64,000 nt of DNA from Thinopyrum elongatum (GCA_011799875.1 CM022302.1:181590942-181654941); one strand, 5' to 3'; positions 1 to 11,299 are shown, counted from the first letter of the stretch. Program-made: numbers and translations. Notes: a model not told the origin generated them from the sequence alone.

Positions 1-7
1 TGTAGAT

Positions 8-1252
8 ATGGAATCTCTGCCCTGCTTCACACCAGTCCTCAGTGTTCTTCATGACGCTGGGTTACTCAATTTCTGCACCGACATCTGCGATTGGAATGAA
101 GAACTCATTCTTCAATTCTTCGCCACGCTGCACATTACTGGAAATGTTGATGATGTCAATTCATGGGTATTGGACTGGATGACCGATAATACTCATTTCA
201 AAGCACCGGCCTCTGAATTGCTTCATGCCATTCCAGTCTGTCCTCCCACTGAAGGTGCAAGGCTTCTCTATGTTGAACCTGAACTGTCTGATCATCTGAT
301 GCAAGTGCTGATGAAGCCTTTGAAGCCTGGCCAAGCTCCAAGGACCAAATTCCTCGTCAAGGAATTACTCTATGTGCCAAGGACAGTTTATCGCATATTG
401 ACCAAAACCCTCAGTCCAATCAAGGGCCACAACTCTGATGATGAAGAAGTTGTTGGCATTATGAAGAATCTGCTGTTCAATATCATTCATGGTATTCCTA
501 TCAACTACCACGATTTCTTCATGAGGACTTTGGCCAATGCTGCTCTGTCACCTTTTGAGTTGAAGCCTTATGCTCCCTGGATCATGAGATTCATCAGATC
601 AAGGTCTTCAATTCATTATAAGGCTGACTTTCAAAATCATCTCAGCTATTTGCCCCCTATCGAAGTCCTCAAACGGACTATTTCCTCAGCTGACGAGAAG
701 GGCAAGGCTGCTGTTATTGATGAAGGTACTCGTCCATTGGATGGACAGTTTCACAAAGCTACTTCCTATTCCACCAATGATGACTCTGCAACTCAAGATT
801 CTGCCGCCAAAGCTTGAGAACATCATCCTCAAGCCACAGCTCCGCGTGTGATGACTGATCGTGAACTTCTCCTTAGTCTTCATCAGAAAGTTGATCGAAA
901 TCACAAGTGGGTCAAGCGTCAGTTTGGTGCAATTCTTCAGAACATGACAGTCACTCAAAATACTGTGAAAAAGAATCACTACTACTTGCATGAAGTCTTT
1001 GACCGCACTTGGGCGATTCTGTCTAATCTTCATAGTGCTGAAGAACTCAAGGAGATGGGCTTCCAATAGGACTTTGACTGGTCTCAGCCACCTTCGAAGA
1101 AATTCAAGAAAGTCAATGTTCCTCAGCTTGTTGCCAGTTCATATTCTTCATCGCGCGAGACGAATGAAGCTGAAGACTTGGATGACACTGCGGCAGGCCC
1201 TACCTCAACGGACGACCCCAATAATGCTGGCGCTCCTCCATCGACATCATGA
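8..1252 (+). pseudogene. Env-like / putative plant transposon protein ORF of the Maximus-like element
   Basis: One reading frame runs from the ATG at 8 to tandem TGA codons at 1250-1255, with in-frame stops at 815-817 and 1067-1069. The first 230 residues are a compact globular region (for example FFATLHITGNV near residue 38 and FEFLKPYAPW-type helices further on) resembling the 'putative plant transposon protein' domain found downstream of pol in SIRE-type elements. The tail is rich in S, T, D and A. Function is unknown; an envelope-like role has been suggested for the lineage. Two stops make this copy non-functional. The start could lie further left, outside the window. Confidence 0.65.
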
Positions 1253-1764
1253 TGATATTCTTCAGGGGTGTTAGTCCTCATTTTTCGTCCCTTTTGGTCA
1301 TTCGATGACAAAGGGGGAGAAAATTGAGTTAGTCTTCAAGAGGGTCTTATATATGGGCTGTATTTCTGTTAAGTTACAACTCTTGCTTTTCTGAGGTGTT
1401 TGCTCTGATGAGTTGTAAACTTAAGTCCTATGGTGGTCTGATACTTTTGAACTGCTTTCTGCATGCTTATTTCCTCAAGTACCTTAATGCACGCATGCTG
1501 AATTTTGTCAGACACCATATCTCATCATGCATTTCAAATTCTTCATATCATATGTTAAATGCGTGGATGAATTTCAAGATATAGGAAGAGATCTCCATGA
1601 TATTACTCAACAATGTGCGTTTGCTATTCAAAGCAAATTCCTCAAATATGCACATCTTCAGGGGGAGTTCTTCTATATCTTGCAATCAAATTCCTCAATA
1701 TCAGTATTTACACTTCATATGTTTATCCCCGTTGAAAACTTAACCTATATTGTCATCAATCACC

Positions 1765-1777
1765 AAAAAGGGGGAGA
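1765..1777 (+). other. Polypurine tract of the Maximus-like element
   Basis: A13-nt purine run AAAAAGGGGGAGA ends one base before the LTR start at 1779, the position expected of the primer for plus-strand DNA synthesis. A related motif, CAAAGGGGGAGAA, lies near 1309-1322. Confidence 0.7.
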
Positions 1778-1778
1778 T

Positions 1779-3280
1779 TGTAAGTGCATCTAGTGCCCCT
1801 TAGTGATTTTGGTGTATTGAAGACTTATAGGTTAAGGGACTAATGAGTTTGTGAGTGTACACAGGTCTATAAGTCTATGAGGAGTTTGATATTTACGATG
1901 AAAGTCGACCCCTAAAAATGAATGTCTTCAACTGAAGACTTTGGTTTTCTTGAAGACTTTGAAAGTGAAGAAATTGGTGTGACCCTGAAGACTTGATATT
2001 CATGCGAGGATTATGAAGCGTGAAGACTTTTGTTTTCGTAGTTTCATTTTCTTCTTCTTGAGTCATAGGAAACACCGTACTGTTAAAGGGGGTCGAGGTA
2101 AAACTAAGGAAAAGTTTCCAAGTGATGCTCAACTCAAAATCCTACACCTACCCAATCCTTTCGAGTGAAGCCATTGGAAATCTCATTCAGTTTAGTCAAG
2201 TTCTTCAGTGACAGAGACGAAGTTCTTCTGTTCTCTGAGGAATTTGTTCTGACTGAGGAGTTAGGAATTCACCAGTGCGGATTGCCTACAAGTAAGGAAC
2301 ATGATAGCCCTGAGGAATTTGATACTCAAACATCCGACCGTTGCTGTGCTGCGCGCCAGCTGTCCAAATATCCTACCCACCTAACAGTCATATCATTGAA
2401 GGGCATTTATGTCTTATCATGTCGGGCTGCTCCCTAGGCTATAAATAGCCGCCCCCTACAACCACTAGCTGGTTGGCTGCTCCAAGAAATAGATTGACAC
2501 TTGTCATTTAGAGCATCCCATCCTCCGAGGACTTTGAGCGAAAATCATCAAGTGAGGAAAAACCCAAAAACCCAAACACCTACAAACCCAAAGTGATTGA
2601 GCATCACTGAAGAGATTGTTCCTGTGTGGAACCGACGCTTGTTACCTTTGAGGACTATGCATCCTCCAGACGGTTAGGCGTCATGGTCTAGAGCATCCAA
2701 GTGGAAATTGTGGATTGCCGAGTGACCGAGTATGTGAAGGTTTGGAAGTCACCTGAAGACTTACCACGAGTGATTGGCGCGAGGTCTGTGTGACCTTAGC
2801 TCAAGGAGAATACGGTGAGGACTGTGTGTCCGGGACTGGGTGTCCTCAGGTTTAAATACCTAGCCGCTCTAACCAGACGTACAACTGTCACAGCAGTTGG
2901 AACTGGTCTACCAAATCATTGTCTTCATCGAGCTACTGGTTCTATTTCCTCAACACTTTCATTTCCTCACATTCTTGCTATGTATTTGATCATTACTGTT
3001 TGAAGACTTTGACTGAAGACTTTCTCAATTTCCTCAGTTCAATTTCTTCAGTCAGTTTGTCTTCAGCCTGCTTATCCTGTGTTTACGCTACTCGTACTCT
3101 GTGCTTGTTTTCATTTCATCATGATGACTGTGCTACTGCTCTGTTATGCTTGCATCTGAGTACTTATTCCGCTGCTAAGTAGTTCGTCGCTTAGGAATTT
3201 CCTCACCTTGAAATTCCTCAGTGACGAATTAGTAAAAATCGCCTATTCACCCCCCCTCTAGTCGATATAATGCACTTTCA
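1779..3280 (+). repeat. 3' LTR of the Maximus-like Copia element (1502 bp)
   Basis: It starts TGTAAGTGCA and ends TGCACTTTCA, giving short inverted termini and the canonical TG...CA. Imperfect GAAGACTT and TTCCTCA motifs recur through it. The left boundary is set by the polypurine tract and the right one by the inverted terminus. Confidence 0.85.
2439..2449 (+). promoter_or_regulatory. TATA box of the Maximus-like LTR
   Basis: CTATAAATAGC sits 660 bp into the LTR in a GC-rich setting, the usual form of an LTR U3 promoter. The transcription start would be about 30 bp downstream. Confidence 0.6.
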
Positions 3281-3329
3281 ACTAGTAAATGACAAAGATT
3301 TTTACATGCATTAGTCAATATTCTCTTTA

Positions 3330-3592
3330 GGCTACTCATAGTGGAAAGTATCATATACTAGTATCATGTGCATGATACTAGTGTATGATAATCATATACT
3401 AGTATCATGTGCATGATACGGGACTACCTTTATAGTGCCATGCATGACACAAAGTAGCATAGCATTTAACATGATACGGTATCTACCTATGTTACTCTAA
3501 CCCCCCTCTCTTCTTTAATTCTTTGCCACATCAGCATGTTTGCTATTCCTGTGTGCATGATTCCAGCTAAGATACCACCACTATGGCCAGCC
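3330..3592. mobile_element. Tourist-like (PIF-Harbinger) MITE
   Basis: Terminal inverted repeats GGCTACTCATAGTGG and the complement of CCACTATGGCCAGCC bound 263 bp, flanked by TTA on both sides (3327-3329 and 3593-3595). TTA/TAA target duplication is diagnostic of PIF-Harbinger. The interior has repeated self-complementary motifs around ATCATGTGCATGATAC and no ORF. The following 340 bp (3593-3937) show no gene. Confidence 0.7.
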
Positions 3593-3937
3593 TTAATCAT
3601 CGCATGCAATAATTTAGTGCACCTTGAAATCTGAACATGTGTGGGGCGTGTATGTTTTTAATGACTTGAGACTATACCTAGCCCGACATGTAATGGTCAG
3701 TTCATTGCATGTAAGATGACTTATTATGCACCATTCCCCATACCTGCAGGAAGCCCGTTCATCTCCAAATCTTTTCCTCTCCATGTGTGAAAACAACCTG
3801 CCTGCTTGACTCTCCTTCTCCCTCCGAAAGTCCCACCACTCCACCCCATGTGAAAAAAATCTGCATGCATGACTCTCCTTCTCCCGCGCTCGTCCAATCT
3901 GTTGTGACCAGCAATATTTCGACCCCTTCCCTCCCCC

Positions 3938-4080
3938 GTAATTTACGGACGCTGCTTCGGTGCCGTAACTGCATCTGCAGTTGGGTCAGTGACATGTGGG
4001 CCAGCTGTCTGTTAGGCCCACATGTCACTTACCCAACTTCAGGTACAGTTACGGCACTGAAGCTCAGTCCGTAATTTACT
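3938..4080. repeat. Long imperfect inverted repeat (about 65-bp arms, about 12-bp loop)
   Basis: The arm 3938-4002 (GTAATTTACGGAC...GACATGTGGGCC) pairs with 4015-4080 (GGCCCACATGTCAC...GTCCGTAATTTAC). A transcript would fold into a near-complete hairpin. It may be a small MITE-type foldback or a hairpin small-RNA precursor. No clear target duplication is visible. Confidence 0.75.
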
Positions 4081-4225
4081 CCAACAAAAATATGCCCACC
4101 TAGCTGTTACGTTAATCACGCAACATATCTTACGTAGGTGTGTCATTGGTCGTTATAAATACTACGCCTCCCACGGCATTCGGAAGAACGCTCACGTTCA
4201 TCGCTATCTCCTCCCCCTCCCTCTC

Positions 4226-4913
4226 ATGTCGACCACCATGGCATCGCCCCTCCCAAGCCCTAGGCGCCCCTCGCTGCCCCGCGCGGAGGGTCACGCATCG
4301 CCGTTCCGTTCTTCGCCGGCACTAGTCGAGGAGGACACGTCGGTTTTCTGTTCCTCACTGCCACCAGTGCAGGATGACGCATCAGCATTCCACTCCTCGC
4401 CGCGATGCATCGAGGTGGATGCGTCGGCGTTCCCAGTCTCGCCAGCACGCGCGTCGGAGGACGCGTCGGCTCCCCGCTACGAGGAGAACGTCGCGTGGCC
4501 CCGCCGAGCCCCCCAGCCTTGAGGATCTTTGGAAAGAAATGGAGGTCGCCTTGTGGGTGGCTTTGCCTCCGGCAGAGCGCGCCAAAATAGAGGCAGAAAA
4601 GAAGGCCGAGGAAGAGAAGCGCGCCATGAGGCATGCTGCCTGGCAGGCCTATGTCGCGTCTGAGAGAGTCAGGCAATTGGCTCTTTGGCAGAAGGCTCGT
4701 GCGAGGGCCGTGAGGGTGGCGGAGGACGCCCATGCCAAAGCCCTGAGTGCAGTCGGGCCCAAGTGCCTCATCTACGCTTGACGGTACGTGGACTGGGTGC
4801 ACGCTTCCAGCGAGGAGGAGTACTTGTTGGCGCCAGATCACCAGACCGGTGAGATCGCGCTCGCTCGCCCGCTGGCAAGCCGCCGATCAGCACCTCGTGA
4901 GTTGCGAGGCTGA
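4226..4913 (+). pseudogene. Frameshifted gene remnant, unknown family
   Basis: The first part (4226 to about 4508, frame 2) encodes a Ser/Pro-rich N-terminus with an irregular repeat of acidic-DASAF-x-SSP blocks. It then stops at a run of six C near 4510, while another frame (frame 3) carries on with PPSLEDLWKEMEVALW and a Lys/Glu/Ala-rich helical stretch to a TGA at 4779. The same frame continues beyond the stop (YVDWVHASSEEEYLLAP) to 4913. A one-base change in the C run plus one stop would explain the pattern. Alternatively the GGTACGTG at 4783 is a splice donor. I do not recognise the family. Confidence 0.4.
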
Positions 4914-5010
4914 GGAAGAGGCGTTGTGTCGCCGCGCTGGGAAACGGCCGCGCACCAGGGCACTCGTGGCGCGCCGCAAGCGCTCCTGCGAGCGCCGTGG
5001 CTTTTATTAG

Positions 5011-5544
5011 GAATAATTTAGTTTCGTAAGGCGATCTCATTAGTTTTGGGACGGAAATAATAAATCCCGAACGTTCGGGAATTATTTGCGTCCTTAATTA
5101 AGTATGTAAAAGGAAAAGTTTGGAAACCTTGTGTATACGTACGCATTTTGTAAGTACGTGCATATAGCACAAACTTAACTATATATCGCACTACACGTCT
5201 CTCTCTATATATGCTTGCAGACTGTGCTACTACTATTACTTACGTATGTGCAAATGCACGTTTTAACATTACGATGCGGTTTTTGTACAAGTAGAAAAAC
5301 AACACTAGTCAAGCTTGTGAAACGATTCAATGCAAAAGAAATGCAAAAATGCTCGTTTGATTGTTTACTTTAGCTTCCTTCTCTGTGGTTATTTCTCTAT
5401 CATACTTTGTACGGAGTATATCACTGGTCGGGAAGGCATGCAAATTCCCAAACCGCTTCGTACAACCTGTATAGAATTTTTTGCCTAACAAGTTGTGCCG
5501 TGCAATTGGAATTCCAACTTGAGTACTACTACTAGGAGTACTAG
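5011..5544. other. Intergenic, no gene seen
   Basis: AT-rich DNA with short repeats. The only structure noted is the perfect palindrome CCCGAACGTTCGGG near 5067. No ORF with coding character. Confidence 0.6.
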
Positions 5545-5915
5545 GGGCCAGTTCTTTTAGGCTTCTAGATTAGTAATCCCATAACTACTACCTCCATCCT
5601 GGTTTATTGGTCCACATTGTAATCTGTGTCAAATTTTGACCATAAATTTAACTAATGAAATGTTTATGCATGTCACCAAAAATTATATCATTGAAAACTA
5701 TGTTCAAATACGAATTCAACAATATAACTTTTGTTGACATGCACTAACATTTTATCAGTTAAATCTTTGGTCAAAATTTAGCACAAATTACAATGGGGAC
5801 TAATAAACCAGGACGGAGGTAGTAGTTTAGAAGCCCAAATGAATGAGTCAGGCGGCTTATGGGAAAAGCTGGGGAAGAGATGGCTTATTTTTTAAGCCGC
5901 CAAAAGAACTGGCCC
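5545..5915. mobile_element. TIR element (Harbinger-like MITE) containing a nested Stowaway
   Basis: Termini GGGCCAGTTCTTTT and the complement of AAAAGAACTGGCCC are flanked by TAG on both sides (5542-5544 and 5916-5918), a 3-bp target duplication. Without the 235-bp Stowaway inside it the element is about 135 bp. Imperfect copies of a CTAGGAGTAGTAGCTAGG motif follow to about 5957. Confidence 0.65.
5588..5822. mobile_element. Stowaway-like (Tc1/mariner) MITE, complete
   Basis: Inverted termini CTACCTCCATCCTGG and the complement of CCAGGACGGAGGTAG, flanked by TA at 5586-5587 and 5823-5824. The interior carries inverted GGTCAAAATTT-type motifs. Same family as 42845-43062 and the broken copy at 6158. 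Confidence 0.85.
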
Positions 5916-6157
5916 TAGGAGTAGTAGCTAGGGATACTAGGAGTAGTAGCTAGGGATCGAGTGTGCGAGATGAACCGGACAAAGTAAATGCAGAGAGATG
6001 AAATGCAAAAAAGACAGAGGGATGTGATGGTTGCTTGTCTGTTTTATTTACCAGGCCACTTATTACTGGGAGTGGTGGGGTTATGTGATATGACGGCTTT
6101 ACTGCCATGCCACGAGCGGGGTGAGACTCCCGTGCAGCGCTGCCCTCTACACTAGTA

Positions 6158-6305
6158 CTACCTCCGTCGTGGTTTATTAGTCCCCCATGTAATTTGACTA
6201 ATGATTTAACTGACAACATGTTAGTGCATGTCACCAAAAACTATATCGTTGGATTCGTATTTGAACATAGTTTTCAATGATATAATTTTTGGTGACATGC
6301 ATGAG
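6158..6305. mobile_element. Stowaway-like MITE, right end missing
   Basis: It begins CTACCTCCGTCGTGG after TA (6156-6157) and matches the interior of the copy at 5588. The right inverted terminus is absent; the sequence dissolves into a duplicated ATCGTACTATATATA motif (6311 and 6343) next to the following TIR element. Confidence 0.65.
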
Positions 6306-6977
6306 CATTTATCGTACTATATATAATGTTAGTTAAATTTATTATCGTACTATATATAGTAAGGTGCCCGTGCATTGCACGGAATAGTGAAATGCATTGA
6401 TCGGGGAGTTGTTTATTTTGACAAAGTATGTGGGGGTCATCTCATGTGTAACGAGTATCGATAGGTTTCTTCGGATATTATTTCTTCTCTAGATCTTGCA
6501 AGCATTCAGGTGAATAGTAAATGTAGGCTAAATAGATTAAAAAAAGTATCTTTTGCAAACAAAAGCGTTCAATTGTTCAACCTGCATCCAAAACTTTTGA
6601 AGAAATAACACTTATTATGCTTTGCAAGAAATGATCTTTAAGAATTATTTTTTGAGTATCGATTTTGTTTATTTTTTCTAGACCACCATGAATGTAAATC
6701 AGGATGACTTGGCAGGGGGCAGAGGAGATGTAAGAAATGGTTCATCATAAGTATTTCACCATTACTGTAGTAAAAATTCTCAATTAATCTCATAAATGGC
6801 AAGCAAGAACTCTAATGGAGCAAAAGCATACATGGAAGATTCTAGACTAAACCATAAATGGATACACTTTTATTCAAGCACGATACTCTAATAGAGCAAG
6901 ATCATGCATGGAAGGTTCTATACTATATAAATAAGAAGTGTCCGCATGCTTAGACAACGGTTTACATTGAGCGAAGA

Positions 6978-7658
6978 CTAATGATGAACAGTTAACTTGG
7001 TAATGCATATGCCCAGCTGAACCTCCTTGGAGTCCCCGTGCATCATCTTGGGGGGAAGATGATACCAGGCCTCTTCCATGTCTACATTGCCGGGAACGGA
7101 GCAGCTCGGTACAGTCCCATTCAGCGTGATGGAGGCGCCGAGGTCGCCCTCGTATGCCGGAGGGGCAATAACAGTGAGCACGCACCAGTACAGTGGCCTC
7201 GTGTCAGCGTCAGCGGCGTTGCCCCTGACGCACACTACAGAGATGGGGCGGTAGCCTGTGCGGGCCTTGCCGATGCCCACGGCCAAGAGGAAGACACTGC
7301 CGTCCTCCTCCGCGACTAGCAGGCGGCGGTGATCCTCCAGCGACTCCGACACGGCGAACGGGTAGCACGTCTCGTACTTGATGTTCACCGCGGGCCAGTA
7401 GTGATTGCCGGACGGTGCCGTGAGGTGATGCATGAGGCTCGCCGGTGAGCCCTCAAACGGCGGCATGCACTCATAGCAATAGCAGGGCACGTGCCCGCAT
7501 CTAGAACTATGCTCCGCCAGCGAGTGCTGGTCGACGTACCTCTCGCAGCCGAAACTCTTGTAGACCCAGGGCACCTTGCAGGCATCGACCAGGCCATCCA
7601 TGAAATGGGAGTGGCTGTGGGGACGTTGCGCCCGCCGCATGGAGCGCAGGAGTAGCAC
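6978..7658 (-). pseudogene. SINA-like E3 ubiquitin ligase fragment (SIAH-type zinc finger and substrate-binding part)
   Basis: The 226-residue frame contains DACKVPWVYKSFGCERYV, then H and H/C zinc ligands and CGHVPCYCYECMPPFEGS, the pattern of a SIAH-type zinc finger, followed by HHLTAPSGNHYWP and a beta-rich C-terminal region as in SINA-like ligases. Functional members ubiquitinate bound substrates through an N-terminal RING. Here only CYSCAPCGG, a likely remnant of the end of the RING, is found, in another frame just upstream (7600-7660), so the fragment is 5'-truncated and frameshifted. It lies wholly inside the 6359-8272 TIR element, which suggests capture of host sequence. Confidence 0.7.
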
Positions 7659-7705
7659 ACGAAGCGTTAGATGGTGTACTTACTAGTACTCCCTCCATTT
7701 CTTTT

Positions 7706-7805
7706 ACTACTACTACTACTCTCTATCTCTACTATCTATCTATATATCTATATCTATATCTATACTCTTGTCTATATCTATATCTATATCTATATATCTA
7801 TATAC
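7706..7805. repeat. CTA/CTATAT microsatellite
   Basis: Runs of TAC and CTATAT units, about 100 bp, inside the TIR element upstream of the SINA-like fragment. Confidence 0.85.
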
Positions 7806-8274
7806 TCTTATAAAAAAATGAGTTGGTGATGATGGTGTGTCTGCCATCTTGCAATATAAACCGTCTGATCTATATCTGGCGGACAGAAAGCAACCTATGG
7901 CAATTTTTTGCAAAAGGATACCCGCACCTCTCTCGTTCATCCTTATCTCCCGCAACTTCATTGTTGAGTAATTAAAAAAGGAAGTCTCTGGAACAATCTG
8001 GCATGGTGGCCGCTGCCGGCGTCGTCCATCCCCATGCCTCCGCTAAGTCCGACCACCAATCACCACCGCGCCCCATTCCTCCTCACCTTATCTCTCATCT
8101 TTCTCGAGATATCATTTTTCCGATGAAATTCTCGAGATACCATTTTTTTTGATGAAATTCTCGAGATATCATTAGTTTTTACACATGGGATTACTCCTGC
8201 ATGGGTCAATCACAACAGGTGTTTTGTAAAAAAATGCATCTTGATGTTCCATGCAATGCACGGGCATCTTGCTA

Positions 8275-8968
8275 GTTTGCATATAATTCCAAACACCACG
8301 TAGACACGTTCTCTGACCATTTTACAACTATGTTAGTATCATTGTTAGTGGTCAGTCGGTGCTAGTTCTAGCCCTGGGTGTTTTATCCTTTTTTTAGTAA
8401 TGATATCTGTCGATTGTTCGCCACGAGCCCAATCGTGGCGAATCCCACATAACCGTCAGATTTCCATATGATGGTGGCCTGTTTTTAAGCCATAGTATTT
8501 GACAAAACCGCCACCATTACACACGTACTGTAACTGCGTCACGGGCGTTTGTAACTGCCATGTCTCCCAGCGAACATTTGCTGGGGATTGGAGTTAGCAC
8601 TGATGGCGATTCGTAGTCATTCCATGCTCGGGCATTGAAGTTTGTAACTATTTTACAATATACTACTACTCCGGTGCTAGTAGTAGAGAAGAGTCCTACT
8701 CCACTATACTACTCGGGCATAGTAGTAGGTACTGTAGTTTATTGTACTAGTACTATGATCACTCAAGCAAGTTGTCTGGCATCGATATGACCCTATGCTG
8801 CTGTGATGTGTCTCGTAAGTCAAGCGGCGTGCAACTGCTACATTGTCATCATTTCCTGTCCACTTCCCACAGCACATATTCGCTTCTCCATCCTTGTCCG
8901 CACATAATCGTCCAATCTTCCATCCCCGCTAGGCGCCTCCCCCCTCTTCCGAAACCCAAACACTAACA
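8275..8968. other. Intergenic, upstream flank of the F-box pseudogene
   Basis: No ORF with coding character. A TACTACT/AGTAGTA-rich stretch lies at 8659-8755. Gene-like 5' leader sequence (C-rich, CCCCTCTTCC) precedes the ATG at 8969. Confidence 0.5.
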
Positions 8969-10387
8969 ATGGCAGAACCGAGTAGCGTCCGCTGAAAGAG
9001 TGGCTGGAATTCGCTTCCCACAGAGGTAATCAAGCTCATTGTTTCGCGTGTGGACAATCTCAGTACCATGCCGCTCGCCGCGTGCTCGTCGGGGCTGTAC
9101 TGTTTATTCAAAGCCCTCAGGCCAGAGCTTTTTAAGCCAGCTCCCTGCTTGCTGATGCCGCCTGATCTTCAGAAACAGCGTGTCACGCAGCATAACGATC
9201 GTAGGGTGGCGAGCATCAACCCCCTCGACTGCGATCTGATCCCCGTCACCCTCAACTACATTAACGGTATGCACTGGGTCGGCATGAACACGTCTTGGAT
9301 GGTGCTTGTCGATGGTCGCGGCAGCTGGATGCTCGTGGAGGTCTACACCCGGTGATTGATCCCCCTTCCTTCGATTAACACTGCACTGCTTTGGCACCGC
9401 GGCCCAGAATACTCGGAATCTTACAGTAGCCAACATGATACCAAGTTTGATTTGCTCAAGGTTATAATCTACCAAGTGCCCACAAGATCTGCGAATTATA
9501 AAGACTTCAGGCTAATTGCGTTCTTCAACTGCGGTCTCGCCTATCTGACAGGTCACTGTGGTAAGTGGATAAATCTGCACATCCATCGCAGGGTCATACA
9601 TCCTCCATGGTTCTCTGATGCCATTGAACACAAGGGCTTCATTTACGTTGTGGACTCCTTCTATGGCTGGACGTATTGCTGGCCTACTCCAGTCATCGCT
9701 ACAAATGGCTGTTATAGCAGTATGTTACTTTCCTATGATATCATGATGGCTTGCTTATATTACTGTCAACATTTACTGAAAAATATTCATGCTCATAACA
9801 TGCTGTTCTTAAGATTGACTATAGTACAAGCCCTTTTTTATTTGACTCCAACTTGATATGATGTTGTAGGCCGCCTGGTGTCCCTACCCTTCCGAATCCC
9901 AGAACATTTCAAAGAAAAGAGGCATGGCACTTGAAGGTGGTTCCTGGCTCGATCAGATGACGGTGAACGATTGATGATCGTTCGCATGTACCGGACATGT
10001 TGTTTCACGGATTACAATCACAGTCACTGCAAGGTCTTTGAGCAGGATCCCAGCTTCTCTGGGCCTTCAGGAATTTTTGATTGGAGGCTGGTAAGTAGCC
10101 TTGGTACACACTCTCTGTTTCTTGAACTGAATTATCCAATTAACCAGGAGATAACCGATGGCAAGGATCATGATGGCAGCACGGTTTCGTTCATCAGGCA
10201 AAACTATGTGTACACAGCGTACCATGCATCTCTCCATGCACCATACCCTGATATGTCACCACGCTCTGCAACCCAAAGTAGGAGAGAGGGTCGCAAGTAT
10301 CAGACTTCGACCTGCTGGCTGGAGTTTCCCCCGTCAGGCACCCATCTGGTTCAAGCCGTCAGCCAATCTCCACAGCTTAATAAATAG
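8969..10387 (+). pseudogene. F-box protein with DUF295 (KIB-type) domain, two exons, three stops
   Basis: The N-terminal WNSLPTEVIKLIVSRVDNLS is an F-box, expected to bind SKP1 in an SCF ubiquitin ligase. The rest is a DUF295 beta-propeller-like region (WMVLVDGRGSW, LIPLPSINTALLW, FLARSDDGERLMIVRMY, HSLFLELNYPI). The model is exon 1 8969-9719, intron 9720-9869 (GT...AG) and exon 2 9870-10387; the phases match exactly, since one base of exon 1 joins two of exon 2. In-frame TGA codons lie at 8993, 9353 and 9932, and I see no frameshift. Each stop can be a single transition from CGA or TGG. DUF295 F-box genes form large, fast-dying families in grasses, so a pseudogene is unsurprising. Confidence 0.85.
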
Positions 10388-11290
10388 TAACGTCTAACTG
10401 AGCCAGTTAGTTAGATGCGTACACTTGGTGTAGTAGGATCTTTATTTAGTTTGATGCATACACTTGTTCTTTTTTGGTAGCCCTTTTGTAATGATGGCTG
10501 ATGTTTGGTTTGGAAGAGAGAGTTGCGTCTTTACTCTTCTGGCCTGCTTACTGCTTCTGTTGCACCCCCAGCCTTGGTTGCTGCTGCTGCTGTTTTCAAT
10601 GTCCAATTAGTAGTATATTTCATCTGTTGGTTGAATAAATGTGTTGTTAGAACAACAAACACAATGTTTTGGAAGTCGTTGCACGGTCCGATCCTTTAGT
10701 GCCCCATACGTAACACATACTATTTTTGTTACGGAACACATTTTCCACTTGTCGATAACATGCAGCCCAGTGATGAAGGCCCAATAGAGGAGCCCATAAT
10801 TAACTGGAAGGGAGGCTCTCACATGAATCGGGCCCAGGTACATGCTCATGGTCCCCTAAACATAAATAAGTAAATAAATAAATAAAGCTAAATGCTCATG
10901 CACCAGTTCTTTAAATTTACGATTTGAAAAGTCAAATTTTAACAGGAGGATATTATTTCCTATGAGAGTGTCATTACATTTAGTCGATATTATTCTTAGG
11001 CAAAGATAGCGACCAACCTTTTTTCTCCCACCATTTTCTTCCTGCAACCAGTGGACCCATGCAAATCGTAGTCAACATCGTAAATAGTTCCGGTCCATTA
11101 TTATTTTTCGATAAGAATGCCCAACCCAGCCCAACACATTGGTGACACCACTTTATCCCAGGGCTTTTGAATGTGCTCGGCTTCACACCTCAAGAAGAAA
11201 AATTGTCTCAAAAAAAACCTCAAGAAGAAAAAGGTGCTCCGCAGCATTTTACAATAAGTTTTAGCCATATAAAATTAATTCTTATAATCC
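10388..11290. other. Intergenic 3' flank, no gene
   Basis: Holds an AAAT microsatellite near 10865-10890 and a short direct duplication CTCAAGAAGAAAAA (about 11188 and 11219). The F-box 3' untranslated region probably extends into the first 300 bp. No coding ORF supported. Confidence 0.5.
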
Positions 11291-11299
11291 GGCATAATG

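Larger units (their letters stand above)
1..3280 (+). mobile_element. 3' part of a SIRE/Maximus-like Copia LTR retrotransposon
   Basis: The segment contains, in order, an env-like ORF (8-1252), a first polypurine motif near 1310, a spacer, a second polypurine tract just before 1779, and a 1.5-kb LTR ending at 3280. Two purine-rich GGGGGAGA motifs flanking a region downstream of pol are typical of the SIRE (Maximus) lineage of Copia elements. The gag-pol part and the 5' LTR lie to the left of the window, so the target-site duplication can only be proposed (ACTAG at 3281-3285). The lineage call is from memory of LTR termini and organisation. Confidence 0.8.
6359..8272. mobile_element. 1.9-kb TIR element carrying a gene fragment, superfamily unassigned
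   Basis: Left end GTAAGGTGCCCGTGCATTGC and right end, read on the other strand, GCAAGATGCCCGTGCATTGC match over about 26 bp, and both ends abut TA (6357-6358 and 8273-8274). Inside are AT-rich DNA, a SINA-like ubiquitin-ligase fragment (6978-7658) and a CTATAT microsatellite. No transposase is visible, so it is non-autonomous. The TA flanks suit a mariner-type insertion, but the size and captured gene resemble Pack-type elements. Confidence 0.6.

Noticed and set aside
6978..7319. Plus-strand ORF over the SINA-like fragment
   Set aside because: Antisense shadow of the minus-strand frame with zinc-finger motifs.
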